This document shows, in pieces, positions 8,185 to 17,668 of a stretch of DNA of 64,000 nt. Position numbers and translations under genes: made by a program. The notes below the pieces were generated by a model. The model saw only the letters and a list, made by a program, of their open reading frames with translations. It was not told the DNA's origin and made no database searches. Source of the stretch: Sphingobium sp. Ant17 (GTDB lineage: Bacteria; Pseudomonadota; Alphaproteobacteria; Sphingomonadales; Sphingomonadaceae); the NCBI RefSeq assembly GCF_000588875.1, contig NZ_JEMV01000003.1, positions 1 to 64,000 of the forward strand. The letters are read 5' to 3'. Numbering within the stretch: position 1 is the stretch's first letter; each line of letters opens with the position of its first letter.

Positions 8185-9716
8185 TCAGGCCGCTTCGAGC
8201 TGGGCCACGAACAAGTCTGTCGCGCGCTGCAAATCCTGCGCGGTGCGTGACAGACCGGACGCTGCGCTCGACACGCGCCCCGACAGGCTTTCGGTGCTGC
8301 GCGCCATATCCGCCACTTCCTCCATCCGGCCGGCATGATGGTGGCGTCCTGCGCCGTGTCGCGCGCGGTCGCACCAATGGCTGCCGTCGCATCCCGCTGA
8401 TCGGCGACGGCGCGTTTGATCGCATCGGCAGCGTCAGCCAGTTGCTCGACCGCGCTGGCAACATCGGACAGCGCGTTTTGGGCGACCCCTGCCCCCTGCT
8501 GTGCGGATGCCGCAAGCGACTGGATCTCACCCGTCGCATTGGCCGCCTGCCCCGCCAGTTGCTTCACCTCGCCCGCCACCACGGCGAAGCCACGCCCGAC
8601 TTCACCAGCACGCGCCGCCTCGATCGTGGCGTTGAGCGCCAGCAAGTTGGTGCGCGAGGCGATTTGCGTGATCGAATGGGCAAAGCTGGTGATCGATGCC
8701 GTGTGGCTTTCCATGTCGCGCATCGCTTCATGCCCAGCATTGGATACGCGCTGCGCCTCACCGCCCAGCGTGGCCTGCTGATGGGCGGCCGACGCAATCG
8801 CGGTGATCGACTCGGATAGCTGATCGATCCGCCTTGCCAGCATGGCAGCCCGCGTGGAGGATTGTTCGGCGGCATGCACGGTTTCCCCCGTGCCTGCGCT
8901 GGCACGACGAGCCAAATCGTTGAGCGAGCGCGCCGATTCCACCAATTCGCCAGTCGCTGCGCTGACGGCACCCGCGACTTCGGCGATCGACTGACGGAAT
9001 GCTGCGAGCAGCGCCAACGTCTCGGCCCGCCGATCCGCGGTCATCCGCTCCCGCTCCCGCTCTCTTTCTACCCGTAGCGCCGCTTCACGCGCATCGGCCT
9101 CGCGCCGGGCGGTCATCGCGGCCTCGGCGGCAGCACGGCCGGCCTGCGCCTCGTCGGCCAGTTCCGCCGATCCTGCGACATGGCGGTCCAGTGCCAGCAG
9201 CATCGCCCGCAACCGGACACTCAGATAGCACAGCACGGACGCCTGCAATGTCACCGCGACGGCGTGGATGGCGATCTGCTCCAAATTGCCCTGCCCCGGA
9301 AACACCCAGGACGGCGCCAGATAGTTAAGCACCAGATGATGCAGCGCGACCAATGTCGCCGCCAGGACGATCGGTCGCCAGTCATACAGCAGCACCAGCC
9401 CTGCAAGCGCCACGAAGAAATACATATGGCCATCCATCTGCCAGCCATGGCCCGACAACAGCACCACGCCGATAGCAGGCTGCACCGCCGCTAGCGTGCC
9501 CATGACCATGCGCGCCTCAAGATCGCGGCGTCCGCGCAGAACCATCGCAGTTGGCAGCATATTCACCAGCGCCGATACAAGCATCGTTTCTATCGTGACA
9601 TCGCCACCGAGCCGCAGGGCGACAAGACCAAGGACGACCGTCCAAAGCCAATTAGCGAGTAGTAAAATGCGCAGCCCCTGCAAACGCAGGCGGCCCAGAC
9701 TGTCGATCGCTGTCAT
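8185..9716 (-). CDS. Methyl-accepting chemotaxis protein with a polytopic membrane sensor (frameshifted near 8334)
   Basis: Starting at the ATG at 9716, the product has about six membrane helices in its first 190 residues, then a coiled-coil linker and a signalling domain with the hairpin-tip sequence [20 protein letters not shown]. It lacks the usual large periplasmic ligand domain, so it probably senses something within or close to the membrane. The frame breaks at 8334/8335: after QDATIM the conserved C-terminal tail continues two bases over ([18 protein letters not shown], ending AQLEAA). Adding one base, for example G to make ATGGCC, restores a 510-residue receptor ending at 8185. The start overlaps the stop of the small gene upstream by one base. 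The che operon lies at 14-17.5 kb. Confidence 0.85.
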
Positions 9717-10027
9717 CAGCCCACCTCCCCGCAGCCACCGGCACGCGCGGAGAGGGCAATCACGCCTGCAATCCATAGCGGGCGCGCCAGAGCGTCCCGC
9801 CGTCCTTCGACCAGCAGCGATCCTGGCCAGGGTCCGGCCGCGACGAGCCGCGCACCATGCGCCACAGCAACCCGGGCGAGCCCCGCGCGACCTTCCTGCG
9901 TCATGGGGACCAGCAGCATCCGCCCACTGGCAGGAGGCGTGGCATAAAGCGCGACAAGACCGCTCATTACCAGGCCACATTGTATGAACAGAGAGAGGCC
10001 GAGACGCGAGGGCGCAGAATATGTCAT
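9716..10027 (-). CDS. Small membrane-anchored protein coupled to the chemoreceptor
   Basis: A 103-residue protein with one clear N-terminal hydrophobic segment ([19 protein letters not shown]) and a second hydrophobic stretch near the C-terminus ([12 protein letters not shown]). Its stop TGA shares a base with the ATG of the chemoreceptor (TGATG), so the two are translationally coupled and likely function together. The region between the hydrophobic parts ([20 protein letters not shown]) could be periplasmic. I do not recognise the family. Confidence 0.6.
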   Translation of the reverse strand: MTYSAPSRLGLSLFIQCGLVMSGLVALYATPPASGRMLLVPMTQEGRAGLARVAVAHGARLVAAGPWPGSLLVEGRRDALARPLWIAGVIALSARAGGCGEVG

Positions 10028-10061
10028 TCAATTCGGATAGGATTGAATGGTAAGGATAATA

Positions 10062-10376
10062 TTAAGGCTGTTTCGCTGCGCCGATACCCAGCGTGTCGGC
10101 CAGTTCATCCAAATCCGCACCGGGCCGCACCAGCAACCATTCGCGGCTCGCAGCGCCGTTGACCACGGTGACCGCACCTTTGGGACAGATGCCCAGGCAG
10201 TCGACCTCAATGACCCCAGCGCCGGCCTTGCGCCCCTTGCCCAGCGTCAGATGCTTGCGTAATGCCTTGGCCAGCCGCTCATCCCCATCCGGGCCGAAAC
10301 CGCCGTCGAGCTTTTTCGCGCATTTGCGGCACACCAGCACCGCATTGCGCCAGTTGGACCGAACATGATCCTTCAT
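10062..10376 (-). CDS. Thioredoxin-like [2Fe-2S] ferredoxin family protein
   Basis: A 104-residue protein with four cysteines arranged as VCRKCAKK near residue 16 and DCLGICPKGAV near residue 67, the pattern of thioredoxin-fold [2Fe-2S] ferredoxins such as the shethna type. It probably carries electrons, but partner and pathway are unknown. I begin at the ATG at 10376 (MKDHVRSN) because upstream residues in the same frame belong to the end of the J-domain gene read out of frame. The J-domain gene upstream ends 10 bases before this start, so the two form a short operon. Confidence 0.8.
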   Translation of the reverse strand: MKDHVRSNWRNAVLVCRKCAKKLDGGFGPDGDERLAKALRKHLTLGKGRKAGAGVIEVDCLGICPKGAVTVVNGAASREWLLVRPGADLDELADTLGIGAAKQP

Positions 10377-10386
10377 CGCTGCGTCC

Positions 10387-10935
10387 TCAATCCACCGCTC
10401 CCCGGGGTTTCCAGGTCCGCCGCTCTTCAGCCGCGCGCAAAACCTCGTAAGCGGCCTGGATCGTCTGGAACTGAACCGCCGCCTTCGCATCGCCAGGCTT
10501 GACGTCGGGGTGAAATTCCTTGGCCAGCCGCCGCCAGCTCTTCTTCACCGCCTCGAAATCTGCGTCATCTTCCAATTCGAGCGCCTGGAGCGCATGCAGT
10601 TCGTCGCGCGACCGGTTGCCATCGCCCGGCCCGCCCCAGCCATGATAGGCGCTCGACTGATAGCCGCCTGCATCGCGCCGCTCATTATGTTCGCGCTTAG
10701 CCCGCTCTTCATCATCCAGGCCCTGAAAATAATCCCAATTCCGATTATATTCGCCGGCATGTTCGGGGCAGAAATACCAGCGCTCCGGGCTGTTGGGAGA
10801 TTTTGGCGCGGGGCAGTTGCCGGGCTGGTCACAACCAAAACGATCGCAGCCGCGCACAGCCTGCGCCTCACGCGATGCGCCATAGCTGCGCCAGCGGGGA
10901 AAGCCCCAGTCATTGGATCGGCCGTTACGAGACAT
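10387..10935 (-). CDS. J-domain (DnaJ-like) molecular chaperone
   Basis: A 182-residue protein with the J domain at its C-terminus: ALQALELEDDADFEAVKKSW, then the invariant HPD in AKEFHPDVKPGD, then FQTIQAAYEVL. J domains stimulate Hsp70 (DnaK) ATPase. The N-terminal half is hydrophilic, with cysteines in RGCDRFGCDQPGNC and YFCPEH that may bind zinc, and aromatic-rich WYFCPEHAGEYNRNWDYF. This N-terminal cysteine region plus C-terminal J domain is a known alphaproteobacterial arrangement of unknown client specificity. It is followed closely by the ferredoxin-like gene. Confidence 0.85.
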   Translation of the reverse strand: MSRNGRSNDWGFPRWRSYGASREAQAVRGCDRFGCDQPGNCPAPKSPNSPERWYFCPEHAGEYNRNWDYFQGLDDEERAKREHNERRDAGGYQSSAYHGWGGPGDGNRSRDELHALQALELEDDADFEAVKKSWRRLAKEFHPDVKPGDAKAAVQFQTIQAAYEVLRAAEERRTWKPRGAVD

Positions 10936-11003
10936 GGGGTACAGGTAAGGATTCCGTCAGAAAAACGCCACCCCGCCGCAGCGCAAAGGGATCGCAAAAA
11001 ATG

Positions 11004-11390
11004 TGCCAGAGGGCCTATAAGCCGGGTTTTGTCCTCTCCTTTCGGAGATGTGCGACCATTCCTCTAGGGGACGGATTACTCCGCCCCTCCAGCAACCAAC
11101 CCGGACGATCTCGGTCGAAACAGACCTAGCAGCCGAAACTGCGCGCCGTCCCTATTCGGTCTTGCTCCCGGTGGGGTTTACCGTGCCGCCTTGCGTTGCC
11201 GCAGACGCGGTGCGCTCTTACCGCACCCTTTCAATTTCGCATGGCCTAAGCCGTTGCGACCTGCTTTCTGTTGCACTGTCCCTTGGATCACTCCAGCCGG
11301 TCGTTAACCGGCACCGTCATTTCGTGGAGCCCGGACTTTCCTCGCCGTGGAAGTTACCCGCCACGCCGCGGCCGCCCAGCCCTCTGGCGG
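11004..11390 (-). ncRNA. rnpB: RNase P RNA, bacterial type A
   Basis: Read on the minus strand, the region carries the invariant blocks of RNase P RNA: GAGGAAAGTCCGGGCTCC near the 5' end (complement of 11325-11345), the GGTAAACCCCACCGGGAGCA block (around 11165-11185), and TAGGCCCTCTGGC at the 3' end after ACAAAACCCGGCTTATAG. The ends were set by pairing GCCAGAGGG at about 11390 with its complement GCCCTCTGGC at about 11004 to form helix P1. About 387 nucleotides is normal for the alphaproteobacterial form. It processes pre-tRNA 5' ends with the RnpA protein. Confidence 0.95.
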
Positions 11391-11428
11391 ATTGGTCCCT
11401 AGCGCCGTTCGGGTCCGGCGTCACCTGC

Positions 11429-12130
11429 TTATTCGTCGCCCCTCGGCTTGGGCAGCAGCAGCGCGAGCAGGATGGCGCGGCATTCGCCGTCGATCACCCC
11501 ATCAATCCGTTCCGGGCGGAAGCGACGCTGGAACGCAATCACCGCTGCTTGCGGTTCGGCGATGTCATAGCCGAAGCGTTCGAGCGCCAGCATGAAGCCG
11601 CCATCGGTCCAGTGCGGGTCCATCAGATTTTTCGTTGGCCGGGGCAGCGCCAGTCGCAGCCGCGCCAGTTGTCCCCAGGGAAACAGCTCGCCCGGATCCT
11701 GCTTGCGGGCGGGCGCGATATCACTGTGGCCGACGATATTGCCGCGTGTGATCCGGTGCCGTTGGGTGATGTCATGCACCAATGGGATTAGCGACCCCAT
11801 CTGCGTTTCGGGAAAGGGCCGATAGCCCCATTCATGCCCCGGATTGATGATCTCTATGCCAATGCTGGCCGAGTTGATGTCGTCGATACCGCGCCAGTGC
11901 GATCGTCCCGCGTGCCAGGCCCGCTTGGCCTCATCGACCATGCGGATGATCTGGCCATCCTCGGTCACGACATAATGGGCCGACACTTTCGATTCCGGGT
12001 TGGCCAGCCAGTTGATCGCGCTCGCCGCGTCGGGCATCCCGGTGTAATGGAGCACCAGCATGGTGATGGGCAGGCTGCGCTCGTCATAATTGGGCGACGG
12101 CGTCTCGATAATCGGCAGCTCGGTCATCAC
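11429..12130 (-). CDS. N-acetylmuramoyl-L-alanine amidase, AmpD/AmiD type
   Basis: A 233-residue zinc amidase that cleaves the bond between muramic acid and the stem peptide in peptidoglycan or its recycled fragments. Zinc ligands are H28 in LVLHYTGM, the histidine in NIVGHSDIAP, and the aspartate in RKQDPGELFPW. An Amidase_2 domain fills residues about 20-165; the remainder (FGYDIAEPQAAVIAFQRRF) looks like a peptidoglycan-binding repeat. No signal peptide is evident, which favours a cytoplasmic AmpD-like recycling role, although the C-terminal binding domain is commoner in AmiD. It lies between rnpB and the che operon. Confidence 0.88.
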   Translation of the reverse strand: MMTELPIIETPSPNYDERSLPITMLVLHYTGMPDAASAINWLANPESKVSAHYVVTEDGQIIRMVDEAKRAWHAGRSHWRGIDDINSASIGIEIINPGHEWGYRPFPETQMGSLIPLVHDITQRHRITRGNIVGHSDIAPARKQDPGELFPWGQLARLRLALPRPTKNLMDPHWTDGGFMLALERFGYDIAEPQAAVIAFQRRFRPERIDGVIDGECRAILLALLLPKPRGDE

Positions 12131-12241
12131 GCCCTTTCAGCCTGCCCCTTCGATCCGGCAGCTTGGGCCACGACAATGGCGCAGCGCGACGCCGCAATCA
12201 AGCATGGTTAAAAACGAGCAAGCTGCCGTGGCACAGACCTA

Positions 12242-13117
12242 TCAGCTGACCCGCCGGGTCCGCCTGATAGCCCCACCCGGCAATTGCGCCTGTCGGGCAT
12301 AAGCACCGCGAAATTCGGGATGGGCAGTGAAGTCATCGCCCTGACCGATAACCGTCTCTCCCGCGCCCAGCAGCAACACCGACCGGTCGTGGCTGTGCCG
12401 TCCCAACAGCCGCAACACCGACTGTCGCCGTTCTGGCGAGAAATAGAGCAGCACGTTGCGACATAGGAGCAAGTCATATTCGCCGCTCGGCACCTTGGCA
12501 TCGAACAGATTATCGTGCCGAAAATCGATCATGCGGCGCAGTTCCGCACTGGCGCGCCAATCCTCGCCATGGGGTTCGAACCATTTGATGAGATCGCCTA
12601 CCGCCAGCCCACGCTGAACATCCATCTGCGAAAAAATCCCCGACCGAGCTTGATCGATCGCTGCGGTCGAAATGTCGCTCGCCATGATCTCGATCCGCCA
12701 GCCACTCCAACGCGCCGCGTCGTTGCGCAGACGGATCGCCAACGAATAGGCCTCCTGCCCCGTCGAACAGCCCGCGCTCCAAATCCGCAACGTCTTGTCC
12801 GTCCGTTCCGCCTGGATCGTTGGCAGGATCTGACGATGGATCATGTCGAAAATCTGGAGATCGCGAAAGAAGCTGCTTTCATTGTTGAGCAGCGCGTTGA
12901 CCACATCTTCTTCGAGCCGGGGGTCGCTCTTGCGCGTCAATCGTCCGGCGAGTTCATCCATGTCTGCCAGCTTATGCTGACGCAATACCGGCCGGAGCGC
13001 TGTTTCCATCCGCCAGGCGCGCCCCTCGGACAAAGCCTGGCCAGTGCGCGCTTCCAGCAGCGCCGCCAGGACGCGTGCTGCGCCTTCAAATATCGCTGCA
13101 GGCTGGGCGGTCTTCAT
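12242..13117 (-). CDS. cheR: Chemotaxis protein methyltransferase CheR
   Basis: CheR transfers methyl groups from S-adenosylmethionine to glutamates of chemoreceptors. The 291-residue product has the helical N-terminal domain (about residues 10-75) and the SAM-binding domain, with RIWSAGCSTGQEAYSLAI as the SAM motif and YDLLLCRNVLLYF near residue 210. The start at 13117 (MKTAQPAAI) has GGGGAAG just upstream and overlaps the cheB stop by four bases (ATGA), so CheB and CheR synthesis are coupled. It is the last gene of the cheA-W-Y-B-R run. Confidence 0.92.
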   Translation of the reverse strand: MKTAQPAAIFEGAARVLAALLEARTGQALSEGRAWRMETALRPVLRQHKLADMDELAGRLTRKSDPRLEEDVVNALLNNESSFFRDLQIFDMIHRQILPTIQAERTDKTLRIWSAGCSTGQEAYSLAIRLRNDAARWSGWRIEIMASDISTAAIDQARSGIFSQMDVQRGLAVGDLIKWFEPHGEDWRASAELRRMIDFRHDNLFDAKVPSGEYDLLLCRNVLLYFSPERRQSVLRLLGRHSHDRSVLLLGAGETVIGQGDDFTAHPEFRGAYARQAQLPGGAIRRTRRVS

Positions 13118-14196
13118 GCGCTTCCCCTGCCGCGGCGGGTTATAAAATCCATCATCCGTTGAGGCTCCATCAGGGCGCAGGTCAGGCCCGCACTCGCCAC
13201 CGATCCCGGCATGCCCCACACCACGCTGCTGGCTTCGTCCTGCGCGACGATCCAGCCACCCGCCGCGACGATGTCGCGCGCACCGGTCGTGCCGTCCCGG
13301 CCCATGCCGGTCAGCACGACCCCGGCCGCGCCCGCGCCGTAGACCTCCGCCATGCTGGCGAACATCGGATCGACGCCGGGCAGGTTGCCCGCTGGGGTAC
13401 GTTCGGGATTGAGCTGGATCACAACACGGCCATAGAGGCCGCGTCGCACCTGAAGATTGGCGTCGCCCGGCGCGACATACACGGTGTCTGGGGCCAGAAT
13501 GTCACCGGTTTCCGCGACCTTGACATGCAGGCTGGTCATGCGCGTCAATTGCTGGGCGAAATAGACCGTGAAGCTTGCGGGGAGGTGCTGGGTCAGGAGC
13601 AGGGGTACGCCCAAAGGCGCGGTCAGTCCGTTGAATAATTGCCCCAGCGCGTGGATGCCCCCGGTCGATGCACCAATCCCAAGACAGCCCAATGGCTGAA
13701 GTGCCGGCTGCACGACAGGGGGAATGGCGGGAGCGGTCGAAAGCACGGCCATCACCCGTTGATCGAACAACCGGTTGAGCCGTTCGATCAAAGCCTGGGA
13801 AAATTGCTCGCCAAAACTGCCACTACCTGGCTTGGACACGATCTCGCTTGCGCCGAGTGCCAATGCCTCAACGGCTGCAGCACTGCCTTCCTCGCACTTG
13901 CCCGACAGAATTGCGACCTTGACCCCAGCCCGTGCTTGCAGGACCGCGGGCAGCGCAGCCAAACCGCTCTGCCCGGGCAGTTCGATGTCCAACAAGACCA
14001 AATCGACCGCATTGTCGGCCAGATAGCCGAGCGCCAGTTCCGCGCTGTTGGTTTTGTGGACCACCTTATAAGCCGGGTCAGCGTTCAGGATGCGCTCGAT
14101 CACCGTGCGCACGACGACCGAATCGTCGACGATCAGGGTGCGCACGGCACCCTGCTCTCTCCTTTGATTGGTCATGATCGGCATGCTGACGGTCAT
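13114..14196 (-). CDS. cheB: Chemotaxis response regulator / protein-glutamate methylesterase CheB
   Basis: CheB removes methyl groups from receptors when its receiver domain is phosphorylated by CheA. Receiver domain, residues about 15-140: acidic pair in TLIVDDS, phospho-aspartate in VDLVLLDIELPG, lysine in IVSKPGSG. Catalytic domain, residues about 165-350: serine in GIGASTGG, histidine in LLTQHLP, aspartate in TGMGRDGT. The ATG at 14196 follows a GTG at 14199; either could start the protein. cheY ends 70 bases upstream and cheR overlaps downstream. Confidence 0.93.
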   Translation of the reverse strand: MTVSMPIMTNQRREQGAVRTLIVDDSVVVRTVIERILNADPAYKVVHKTNSAELALGYLADNAVDLVLLDIELPGQSGLAALPAVLQARAGVKVAILSGKCEEGSAAAVEALALGASEIVSKPGSGSFGEQFSQALIERLNRLFDQRVMAVLSTAPAIPPVVQPALQPLGCLGIGASTGGIHALGQLFNGLTAPLGVPLLLTQHLPASFTVYFAQQLTRMTSLHVKVAETGDILAPDTVYVAPGDANLQVRRGLYGRVVIQLNPERTPAGNLPGVDPMFASMAEVYGAGAAGVVLTGMGRDGTTGARDIVAAGGWIVAQDEASSVVWGMPGSVASAGLTCALMEPQRMMDFITRRGRGSA

Positions 14197-14265
14197 CACG
14201 AGGCTCTCTGCACGAAGAAGGAAAGGTAGGACATTACTCCCTGGATAAGGGTGCAGACCGTCGGG

Positions 14266-14631
14266 CTAAATCACCCCGACGATCACCAATTTGCTTTCCA
14301 ACGTTTCGCGATCGAACGGCTTCATCACATATTCGTCGGCCCCCGCTTCGACTGCAGCCTTGATATGGCTGATGCCATTTTCTGTGGTGCAGAAGATGAT
14401 CTTGGGCCGTGCCGTCATCTTGGCAGTCGTCAGGGCCTGGAGAAACTCCATCCCGCTCATTACCGGCATGTTCCAGTCGAGCAGGACCACGTCGGGCGCG
14501 GAGGCTTCGCATTGGGTCAGGGCGTCCTGTCCATCCACCGCTTCGGTGACGGACAGGTCGAGCGATTCGAGGATATGGCGGGCCACCTTGCGGATGACCT
14601 TCGAATCGTCGACGACCAGGCAGTTCTTCAT
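14266..14631 (-). CDS. cheY: Chemotaxis response regulator CheY
   Basis: A stand-alone 121-residue receiver domain. Acidic pocket in CLVVDDSKVIRKVAR, phospho-aspartate in DVVLLDWNMPVMSGME, switch threonine in IIFCTTENG and lysine in EYVMKPFD are all present. Phosphorylated CheY binds the flagellar motor switch. AAGGGA lies about seven bases before the ATG. It sits between cheW and cheB in the operon. Confidence 0.93.
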   Translation of the reverse strand: MKNCLVVDDSKVIRKVARHILESLDLSVTEAVDGQDALTQCEASAPDVVLLDWNMPVMSGMEFLQALTTAKMTARPKIIFCTTENGISHIKAAVEAGADEYVMKPFDRETLESKLVIVGVI

Positions 14632-14715
14632 GACGCGTCCCTTTGGAATTTATGGCCCGAAAATCGAGACCTAACGGGCAAAAGCGAGTTTTTGGTAAAC
14701 GAGTTGGAAAAGAGG

Positions 14716-15152
14716 TCAGGCGGCCTGCGCCTGACACCCTCCGTCGATGAAGCTGGCCAGCGATACCAGCAGCCAGGGATGGCCATCCTGTTCCACGATG
14801 GCGCGGCCATAGGGTGCCCAGGCGCGGTCCAATTGGCCACGCAACGGCAATTCGCCCTCCGGTACGCGGCAAATGTCGGATACGCTGTCAACCATCAGCC
14901 ATAGCTATGCCCGGCGATATTGGCGATGATAGCAAGGCCCGCTTCACGCGTTGGCGATGCCTCCCCCTGAATCAGGGCGGCCGTGTCGATGATGGTCAGC
15001 ACCCGGCTGCGCAGCGCGGACAGACCCGCGACATGCGCGCCCATACCCGGCACCGGCGAAATCTCGGTCAGCTTGACCACCGCCTCCACCTCACCGGTTT
15101 CCACGGCGATCCGCGTGCCCGCCAAAGTGGCGAAAAGATATAGTCGGTTCAT
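14716..15152 (-). CDS. cheW: Chemotaxis coupling protein CheW (frameshifted near 14898)
   Basis: CheW links receptors to the CheA kinase. The frame from 15152 encodes the first 85 residues (MNRLYLFATLAGTRIAV through IIANIAGHSYG) and then hits a TGA. The conserved remainder continues one base over (LMVDSVSDICRVPEGELP, then WAPYGRAIVEQDGHPWLL) to a stop at 14716. Restoring one C, making GGCCTGATGG from the observed GGCTGATGG, yields a normal 145-residue CheW. Its ATG is four bases after the cheA stop, so coupling is tight. A real loss of CheW would disable the whole operon, so I favour a sequence error. Confidence 0.88.
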
Positions 15153-15156
15153 GGCC

Positions 15157-17535
15157 CTATCCCTGTCCGGCGGCGATCGCCGCCATCAGCGCATTTTGGT
15201 CGTAGCGATAGATGCTGGCATCGCGCGGCCCGGCGGCGCGGGGCGAGGCGCGCAATTGCACCACCCGGCATCCGGTCATCTCGGCCATGATCCCCGCTAC
15301 CTTCGAACCCTCGCCATCATGGCACAGCAGCACGTCCTGCGGATCGATCACGCCGTCGTCGGGTAACCCCAGCACCACGTCATGCCCAGCCTGCCGCAAT
15401 AGCGGTGCCAATATCTCGCGGGTCCAGCCGTCCTCGGCATCAGCCAGCAGGCAGCGCCCGCCCTTTCCCTCGATAATGTCATTTGCGGACAGCGAAGCGA
15501 ACAATGCAAACGGGTTTATCACCTCCAGATGCTCGCCGTCGATGACGGCGACACCGCTCAGGATTCCGTGCATCGCGACCATGTCGGGCACCAGCGGCAT
15601 CTGGACGATATCCAGCACGGCGGCGACCGGATAGCAGGCTTCGCGTGTTCCATCGCGCAGGCGCAAAGCGGACACTTTGGCCCGATCGAACCGGGACAAG
15701 CCATTGACAACCGGGACCAATCGCCCGTCGAGCCGTACATAGGCGCAGTCGCCCGACCGACCGAACAGGTCGACGTCGATATCCTCGACCCGGTCGATCA
15801 GCGCCAGTTTGAGCAGCCTTTTTTCGCCGGTGATTTCCTCGAACCGCAGCGCGGCAACCATTTCGACGCCGGTGGGGGCATCCGCCTGCTCCTCTGTCCG
15901 TCGCGCCGCTTGATCGTCGAGGATCGTAGGCAATTGCGCTACATTCGCGATGCCGGCCGCGTCCAGCAGGAGCATCGGCTTGCCATTGTCGGGCAAGGTC
16001 ATGCCGGCATAGACGCCGCTTGCCATGATCAGAGGGGAGGCCGGCCGGATCACCAGTTCCTCATGATTGTCGACCGCCGCCACACCCATCGCATAAGGCA
16101 CACCGCTACCCGACCGGACGACCATGATCGCGCGCGGTCCGGCCTGTGCGGGTCGTTCCATCCTCAGGACATCCTCCAACTCAATCATCGAGTGCCGCAC
16201 ACCACGGATAGTCGCGACCTGGGCACCGCCGATACGGCTGATCTGGAGCATGGCATTATTGTCGTGCAATATCTCGACCACCGCCGCGCGCGGAATGGCG
16301 AAATGCAGCCCCCCTGCGCGCACTACCAGCCCTGGTATGATCGTCAGCGTCAGCGGCACGCGAAGGGTGATGCAAAGCCCCTGGCCCGGATGATTGTCGA
16401 GCGCGATGACGCCGCCGATCCGCTCCACATTGGCGCGCACCACGTCCATGCCGACGCCCCGGCCGGAGATCGACGTCACCTGATCAGCGGTGGACAGCCC
16501 AGCCTGGAAGATCAGGTCGAGCTTGTCCGCTTCGGGCATCCGCGCCGCCGCTTCGGGGGTCAGGCGGCCCGCGCCGATCGCCTTGTCCACCAGCCGTGCC
16601 GTGTCGATGCCTGCACCATCGTCGCTGATGGTGATGACGATCTGGTTGCCCGACTGGCGGGCTTCCACCCGCAATGCACCGGCTTCGGGCTTGCCGACGG
16701 CGCGGCGCTGTTCGGGGGCTTCGATGCCATGATCGATGCTGTTGCGCACGATATGGGTGAGCGGGTCGACGACCATCTCCACCATTTCGCGGTCCATCTC
16801 GACGTCGCCGCCTTCCAGCGTCAGGTCGATGCGCTTGCCCAGATCCCGGCCGAGATCGCGGACCATGCGCGGGATGGCCGCGAACAGCCGCTCGACCCGC
16901 TGCATCCGCGTCTTGGAAATCACGTCGCGCATGTCCGCCACGCAGGTCGACAGCCGCTCGAACACATTATCCAGTTCAGGGTCAGCGGATCGTTCGCGCA
17001 GCTTGCGCGACAATTCGTTGCGGGCCAACACCATGTCCGACACGCCGTTCATCAGTTGGTCGATCAGGCTCAAGGGCAAGCGGATGGTGCGCGGTCCGGC
17101 CTGTCCCGCTTGCCGGGCCACCGCGACAGGGGCTGACTCCACTTGGGGCGCAGGCTGGTCCGCTGGCGCGTTCAGCGCCGCGATCAGATAATCGTCATTT
17201 TCATTGGGCAGCGCAGCGCCCATGGCGACGGCTTCGGTCAGTTCGCCGATCCGGTCCATCAGCCCCAGCACCGCGCTCACCGTGGCAGGATCGGCGCCGC
17301 GCTTGCCTGCGCGAATGTCCGCCAGCACATCTTCCGCCGCATGACTTAGCCGTTCAAACCGAGGCAGGTTCAGGAAGCCGCAACTGCCTTTGACCGTGTG
17401 GAAGAAGCGGAAGATTGCATCCAGCCGGTCACGGTCGGATGGATCGGCTTCCCACGCCACGACCTCCCCAGCCAACGCTTCGAGCGTTTCCTGGGTTTCC
17501 GATATAAATTCCTGTAGTAACTCGTCCATTCTCAT
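15157..17535 (-). CDS. cheA: Chemotaxis histidine kinase CheA with degenerate C-terminal receiver
   Basis: CheA autophosphorylates and passes phosphate to CheY and CheB. In order: Hpt domain with phospho-histidine in FFHTVKGSCGFL (about residue 48), dimerisation helices, HATPase with N box VDPLTHIVRNSIDHGIE and G boxes ISDDGAGID and SGRGVGMDVV, and a CheW-like domain. About 100 further residues (KGGRCLLADAEDGWTREI onward) resemble a receiver domain that has lost the usual lysine (VVQLRASPRA instead), so it probably does not take phosphate normally. The length of 792 residues reflects this tail. Start at 17535 has GGTGGGG upstream. First gene of the che operon. Confidence 0.93.
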   Translation of the reverse strand: MRMDELLQEFISETQETLEALAGEVVAWEADPSDRDRLDAIFRFFHTVKGSCGFLNLPRFERLSHAAEDVLADIRAGKRGADPATVSAVLGLMDRIGELTEAVAMGAALPNENDDYLIAALNAPADQPAPQVESAPVAVARQAGQAGPRTIRLPLSLIDQLMNGVSDMVLARNELSRKLRERSADPELDNVFERLSTCVADMRDVISKTRMQRVERLFAAIPRMVRDLGRDLGKRIDLTLEGGDVEMDREMVEMVVDPLTHIVRNSIDHGIEAPEQRRAVGKPEAGALRVEARQSGNQIVITISDDGAGIDTARLVDKAIGAGRLTPEAAARMPEADKLDLIFQAGLSTADQVTSISGRGVGMDVVRANVERIGGVIALDNHPGQGLCITLRVPLTLTIIPGLVVRAGGLHFAIPRAAVVEILHDNNAMLQISRIGGAQVATIRGVRHSMIELEDVLRMERPAQAGPRAIMVVRSGSGVPYAMGVAAVDNHEELVIRPASPLIMASGVYAGMTLPDNGKPMLLLDAAGIANVAQLPTILDDQAARRTEEQADAPTGVEMVAALRFEEITGEKRLLKLALIDRVEDIDVDLFGRSGDCAYVRLDGRLVPVVNGLSRFDRAKVSALRLRDGTREACYPVAAVLDIVQMPLVPDMVAMHGILSGVAVIDGEHLEVINPFALFASLSANDIIEGKGGRCLLADAEDGWTREILAPLLRQAGHDVVLGLPDDGVIDPQDVLLCHDGEGSKVAGIMAEMTGCRVVQLRASPRAAGPRDASIYRYDQNALMAAIAAGQG

Positions 17536-17612
17536 GGCCCCACCGATGCGCGCAGCGGCCACCTTTGGCCGAGCGTGGTTAAGGGGCCGTTAAAAGCCGG
17601 AGAGCGAACGGC

Positions 17613-17647
17613 AAAAGGGGCGCCGTGATCGTATCACGACGCCCCTT
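17613..17647 (-). terminator. Rho-independent terminator of the small lipoprotein gene
   Basis: AAGGGGCG plus CGTGAT (17615-17629) pairs with ATCACG plus CGCCCCTT (17633-17647), with one mismatch and a three-base loop. On the minus strand the hairpin is followed by TTTT. It lies between the lipoprotein stop (17669) and the cheA start (17535), which isolates the two transcripts. Confidence 0.85.
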
Positions 17648-17668
17648 CGCTTTAGTAGCAAATGCTAA

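Noticed and set aside
11048-11791. 247-codon frame on the plus strand
   Set aside because: Its first part is the complement of RNase P RNA and its second part is antisense to the amidase gene.
15529-17136. 535-codon plus-strand frame opposite cheA
   Set aside because: Shadow of cheA: His/Arg/Asp-rich low-information sequence with no recognisable domain.
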